Of a DNA stretch of 64,000 nt, positions 59,076-64,000 are shown in pieces (position 1 is the first letter of the stretch; every line of letters begins with the position of its first letter). Origin of the DNA: Myxococcales bacterium (GTDB lineage Bacteria; Myxococcota_A; Polyangia; Haliangiales; Haliangiaceae); the NCBI GenBank assembly GCA_016717005.1, contig JADJUF010000037.1, positions 1,054,001 to 1,118,000 of the forward strand. The letters run 5' to 3'. Made by a program: the position numbers and the translations under genes. Under the pieces are notes generated by a model that was given only the letters and a program-made list of their open reading frames with translations, was not told the origin of the DNA and ran no database searches.

Positions 59076-59164
59076 GGGTGGAAGCTACGGGCGTGGACGC
59101 GCCGAGTCAAATCTATCGCGATCATCCGGAGGCGGTCCGGCGATGGTGCTAGCCTGGCCCGGCC

Positions 59165-60538
<1,374 letters not shown>

Positions 60539-61038
60539 CTCAGGCATCGGACGCCGTCGGGCCCGAGGTCGCTCGCACCTGTCCAAGGAGCTGCGCGCGC
60601 TCGGCATCGACCACCGCGCCGACGACGCCGAGCAGCGCAGGCATCGGACGCCGTCGGGCCCGAGGTCGCTCGCACCTGTCCAAGGAGCTGCGCGCGCTCG
60701 GCATCGATCACCGCGCCGACGAGGCCGAGCAGCGCAGGCTTCGGACGCCGTCGGGCCCGAGGTCGCTCGCACCTGTCCAAGGAGCTGCGCGCGCTCGGCA
60801 TCGATCACCGCGCCGACGAGGCCGAGCAGCGCAGGCCTCGGACGCCGTCGGGCCCGAGGTCGCTCGCACCTGTCCAAGGAGCTGCGCGCTCGGCGTCGAC
60901 CACCGCGCTGACGAGGCCGCGTAGCACGAGGCCGCGCAGCGCCCTCCGCGCCGCGGCCGGTCGGCAGCGCTCGCCCGCACCTGTCCAAGGAGCTGGGCGC
61001 GCGCGGCGTCGACCACCGCGCCGACGAGGCCGAGGAGC

Positions 61039-62853
61039 TCACGCCTCGGACGCGGCCCGACCCCAGGGGTGGCGGGCGATCAGCGCGGCGCCGCGCGCGG
61101 CGATCGGCGCCGGGGCCGCGCCGTGGAGCGCGGCGGTCAGGGCCTCGGCGAACTCGGTCGCGTGGGCGAAGCGATCGGTCGCGGCCTTGGCCAGCGCGAC
61201 CGCGAGCACGGCGTCGACCGCGCGCGGCAGGCTCGGCACCAGCGCCGACGGCGCCTCGGGGTGGTGGAACACGACCGCGAACAGGAGCTGGGGCGTGTCG
61301 ACGCCGGTGAACGCCGGGCGGCCGGTCAGCGCGCGGTACAGCACCGCGCCGAGCGCGAACACGTCGGCGCGGCCATCGACGGCGTGGCCGCGGGCCTGCT
61401 CGGGCGCCATGTACCCAGGCGTGCCGACCACGGCGGCCTGGGTCAGCGTGCCGGTCGAGCCGACCAGGCTGGCCACGCCGAAATCGAGGATCTTCCAGGC
61501 GCCGTGCGCCCGCGACCAGTACAGGTTGTGCGGCTTGAGATCGCGGTGCACGACCCCGGCGGCGTGGGCGACGTCGAGGCCGCGGGCCACCTCGCGCGCC
61601 AGCGTGATCAGCGCGGCGCGCTCGAGCCGCGGCGTGCGGCGCAGGCGCCGGGCCAGGTCCTCGCCGTCGAGCCGCTCCATCGCGATGTACGGCATCGCGG
61701 CGACGACGCCGGTGTCGAACACCCGCACGATGTGGGGTGAGCGCAGGGTCGCGACGACCTCGCCCTCGCGCACGAACCGCTCGCGCAGGCGCGCCTCCTC
61801 GGGGCCGAGCTCGCGCAGCACCTTGACCGCGGCCGCGCGCGCGTCGTCGCGGTGGCGCGCGGCGTAGACCTCGCCCATCGCGCCGCGGCCGATGATCTCG
61901 GCCAGGGCCCAGGGCCCGGCCGCGGTGCCGGTCAGGCGGCCCTTGGCGCCGGCGCCGCCGTCGAGGACCTGGTCGAGGTCGCGCTTGACCTCGACCAGCT
62001 GGGCCTCGCGCTGGTTGGCGAGCAGCGCCGCCTCGTGGGCGCGGGTCAGCGCGTGCTCGAGGGTCGACCGGGCCAGCCGCGCCATCCACAGCGCGACCAG
62101 CAGCACGACCGGCACCATCGCGGTGAACATCACGCGGCCGGCGGCGGTGCCGCTGGTCGCGGTCAGCGCGCCGTGATCGACGAGCACGCCGGTCAAGGTC
62201 AGGACGGCGACCGCGAGGTAGCCGGTGATCGCGACCAGCGGCGCGATCAGCGCGCCCAGGCGATCGCGGCCGAGGCCGAAGAAGCTGATGCCGAGCGTGA
62301 CGACCAGCGGCGTCGGCGAGAACGGCCCCAGGAAGTGGATGATCTCGATCGACCCGAGCGCGGTGGCGAACGCGTAGACCCGGAAGACCGTCGGCGTGTA
62401 GCGCAGCGGGCGGCGGCACCGATAGATCACCCACAGCGACAGCGCCGACAGCCCGGCCACGGTCGCGACGAACGGCGCCTTGGCGGCGACGTCGCCCGGC
62501 AAGGTCGGCGTGAACGCCAGCGTCGACGCGGCCATCACCAGCAGCATCGCGGCCCAGCCTCGGGCCCGGGCGACCTCCTCGCCGTGCAGGACGGCCGCGA
62601 CGTCGTCCTGGAGCGCGGCGGTCGACGGCGTCGACGGCGCGTCGGGCAGCGGCGCCGCCTCGGGCGCCACGTCGGGCACCACCCCGGGCGCCGGGGGCGC
62701 GGCCCTGCGCGCGACCGGCCGGCGCGCGTCGACGGTCGGCAGGCTCAGGCGGTCGAGATCGGCGCCGGGCGCCTGGGCCAGGGTGTCGAGGTCGTCGAGG
62801 TCGTCGCTCGCCGGCGGGTGCGCCTCGGGCTCCGTCGGTGACCGCGCCGCCAT
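61039..62853 (-). CDS. Membrane Ser/Thr protein kinase with N-terminal multi-TM domain
   Basis: 604 residues. Residues 1-95 are a Pro/Ala/Asp-rich cytoplasmic tail. Residues ~100-260 have six hydrophobic segments (GWAAMLLVMAASTLAF, TVAGLSALSLWVIY, FATALGSIEIIHFLG, LVVTLGISFFGLG, APLVAITGYLAVAVLTL, FTAMVPVVLLVALWMARL). A coiled coil (residues ~270-300) leads into a complete kinase domain (IGRGAMGEVYAA, AAVKVL, HRDLKPHN, ILDFGVASL, GTPGYMAPEQ). The TM block resembles the 6-TM sensor regions seen in some adenylate cyclases and kinases. ATG 62853 preferred over TTG 62889. Convergent with the NtrC-type gene across the 97-bp repeats. Confidence 0.85.
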   Translation of the reverse strand: MAARSPTEPEAHPPASDDLDDLDTLAQAPGADLDRLSLPTVDARRPVARRAAPPAPGVVPDVAPEAAPLPDAPSTPSTAALQDDVAAVLHGEEVARARGWAAMLLVMAASTLAFTPTLPGDVAAKAPFVATVAGLSALSLWVIYRCRRPLRYTPTVFRVYAFATALGSIEIIHFLGPFSPTPLVVTLGISFFGLGRDRLGALIAPLVAITGYLAVAVLTLTGVLVDHGALTATSGTAAGRVMFTAMVPVVLLVALWMARLARSTLEHALTRAHEAALLANQREAQLVEVKRDLDQVLDGGAGAKGRLTGTAAGPWALAEIIGRGAMGEVYAARHRDDARAAAVKVLRELGPEEARLRERFVREGEVVATLRSPHIVRVFDTGVVAAMPYIAMERLDGEDLARRLRRTPRLERAALITLAREVARGLDVAHAAGVVHRDLKPHNLYWSRAHGAWKILDFGVASLVGSTGTLTQAAVVGTPGYMAPEQARGHAVDGRADVFALGAVLYRALTGRPAFTGVDTPQLLFAVVFHHPEAPSALVPSLPRAVDAVLAVALAKAATDRFAHATEFAEALTAALHGAAPAPIAARGAALIARHPWGRAASEA

Positions 62854-62885
62854 GTCGACGATCAGGGCCCGGACCGGCGACGGAG

Positions 62886-63118
62886 TCAAGGCGCGGATGG
62901 CGTGGCGCGCGCCGCGAGCCGGGCCCAGATCGGCGCGGCGGGGAAGTCGCTGTCGGCGCGGATCGCGGCGCGCGCGGCGGGCGCGGCCGCGCGCGTGGCC
63001 TCGGCCGCGCGCAGCGCCCAGTAGACCTCGCGGCCGTAGCCCGAGGCGAGGCCGCGCTGCCGGTCGCGGCGCGCGCGGCGGGCGCGGCCGCGCGCGCCGC
63101 GGTGCCGGGCGCGGGACC
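62886..63118 (-). other. Intergenic region with a possible gene remnant
   Basis: The minus strand has a frame ending at 62886 that reads protein-like for ~50 residues (SGYGREVYWALRAAEATRAA, SDFPAAPIWARLAA) but has no start codon of its own near a ribosome-binding site. CGCGGCGCGCGCGGCGGGCG occurs at about 62968 and again at 63068, so part has been duplicated. Probably the tail of a lost gene. Confidence 0.35.
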
Positions 63119-64000
63119 TCACGGCGCGACGGGGTAGATGATCCGCGCGCGCACGGCGCTGGCGTCGCGGTCGGGCGCGGTCGCGCTGCCGTCGCTCCAG
63201 GTCACCGCGACCGAGCGATCGGGCAGCCAGCCGATCGACGGCTCCTCCTGATCGCCGACGGTGGTCGTGTTGACCGGCAGCGCGTCGGTGAGCGGCGCCA
63301 GGTTGGCGTCGTAGTGGCGGAACCACACGCCGCAGCCGTCGCCGTCGGACGCGGTCGTGCACGCCGACCAGCCGACGCCGACGTCGGCGCCTGCGATCGC
63401 CAGCGCCGGCGGCCCGGTCTCGACGTCGTCGGTGACGATCACCGGCGTCCCGACCCCGGCCCCGGCGGCGGTGTAGCGGCGCAGGATCAGCTGGCTGCTG
63501 CTGGCGGTCGCGTGGCGGTACAGCAGCACCGCGTCGCCGGCCAGGGTCGCGAGCTGCGGCGCGTTGACGACGTCGCCGGTGTGCATCGCCAGGAGCAGAT
63601 CGGTGCCGCCGGTCGGCGTGCCGCCGACGCCGTAGAAGCGCCCGCGGAGGCTGGCGCCGTCGCGCCACGCGAACGCCAGCGCCGAGCCGGTGCCGAGCGC
63701 GACCACCGCCGGGGTCTCGTCGGTGGTCCGGATCGTCGTCGACACGACGAACGCGTCGGTGGTGTTGGTGACCGGGTTGTTCACGGGCAGCCCGTTGGCG
63801 CCCAGGACGCGGGCCTTGACCACGGTCTGGCCCGCGGTCATCCCGTCGTCGGTCCACGCCACCACGAACCGGCCGTCGGGGAGCGCCGCGACCGCCGGGG
63901 TGCCGGGCGAGGTCATCGTGGTGATCGCGGTCTCGGTGCCGGTGACGTGATCGCCGTCGGCGCTGAGCACGACCGCGTACAGCTCGCCGAAGGTGGTCCA
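63119..64000 (-). CDS. Secreted repeat-type protein, partial (5' end outside window)
   Basis: The last ~293 residues of a protein whose frame runs off the right edge (WTTFGELYAVVLSADGD at the edge). It has repeated beta units of about 55-60 residues with a TPAVVAL/TSPGTPAVAALPDGRFV and ALAIAGADVGVGWS pattern, like the propeller repeats of myxobacterial secreted proteins (VAALPDGRFVVAWTDDG, VVALGTGSALAFAWRDG, SIGWLPDRSVAVTWSDG). One Cys pair. Ends SAVRARIIYPVAP. Likely extracellular; no enzyme motif in the visible part. Confidence 0.75.
   Translation of the reverse strand, partial: WTTFGELYAVVLSADGDHVTGTETAITTMTSPGTPAVAALPDGRFVVAWTDDGMTAGQTVVKARVLGANGLPVNNPVTNTTDAFVVSTTIRTTDETPAVVALGTGSALAFAWRDGASLRGRFYGVGGTPTGGTDLLLAMHTGDVVNAPQLATLAGDAVLLYRHATASSSQLILRRYTAAGAGVGTPVIVTDDVETGPPALAIAGADVGVGWSACTTASDGDGCGVWFRHYDANLAPLTDALPVNTTTVGDQEEPSIGWLPDRSVAVTWSDGSATAPDRDASAVRARIIYPVAP

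Overview
The window is very GC-rich bacterial DNA with dense, mostly short-spaced genes. Many neighbouring genes overlap by four bases (GTGA or ATGA). The gene content points to a myxobacterium (Myxococcota, probably a Polyangia/Haliangium-type lineage). The evidence is three Hanks-type Ser/Thr kinases (one fused to a STAND NTPase and an FGE-sulfatase domain), two AAA+ enhancer-binding-type regulators, many Cys-rich lipoproteins, MopE-like CNGxDDDC metal-binding motifs, and an M23 peptidase ending in a MYXO-CTERM-like sorting tail. The taxonomic call is inference. No rRNA, tRNA, CRISPR array, transposase or integrase was recognised.

Layout. 1-5.7 kb: small proteins, a lipoprotein zinc metalloprotease, an operon of three related short proteins, and a divergent membrane/TPR-like protein. 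5.8-11.5 kb: a 1324-residue caspase-like/kinase/STAND/FGE protein. Its 3' end and two convergent genes (one caspase-like) form a block of visibly lower GC. 11.5-18.8 kb: a GAF-AAA+ regulator without the GAFTGA loop, PEGA-like and FGE lipoproteins, and an orphan DNA methyltransferase. 18.8-34.9 kb: a DUF3857/transglutaminase/TPR protein, a WbpD-type acetyltransferase, a putative selenoprotein, a GH35-like protein, a Nudix hydrolase, a beta-propeller lipoprotein, arylamine N-acetyltransferase, a WYL regulator divergent from a VOC protein, a DUF4157-lipase protein, and an ArsC-like selenoprotein. 35-39.7 kb: three tandem vWA lipoproteins. About 40.19-45.95 kb: a low-GC island with a DUF4365-like nuclease, a SEC-C protein and a nuclease-NACHT-repeat protein resembling antiphage STAND proteins. 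The island truncates a host membrane gene. 47-64 kb: a kinase, uvrB, small barrel-like proteins, M23 peptidase, ThiE, a mini cytochrome c, CpoB and a Pal-like lipoprotein, an NtrC-type regulator, a membrane kinase and a partial secreted protein.

Three things stand out. (1) Gene junctions are repeatedly duplicated in tandem: the last 15-120 bases of a gene, with the stop codon and sometimes the neighbour's start, are copied downstream in units of 17, 36, 41, 57, about 75, 86, 97, 118 or 240 bp at more than ten places. (2) Two genes read through an in-frame TGA followed by a SECIS-like hairpin; the ArsC-like one has a UxxC redox motif and is a strong selenoprotein candidate. (3) Two inverted-repeat operators recur: TGACAG-N4-CTGTCA before the WYL regulator and before uvrB, and a TCCACT/AGTGGA palindrome at three promoters.

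Four genes (uvrB, the second vWA gene, the 47-49 kb kinase, the NACHT gene) carry one-base frameshifts, each explained by one C gained or lost in a short C run. Sequencing error should be excluded before calling them pseudogenes.
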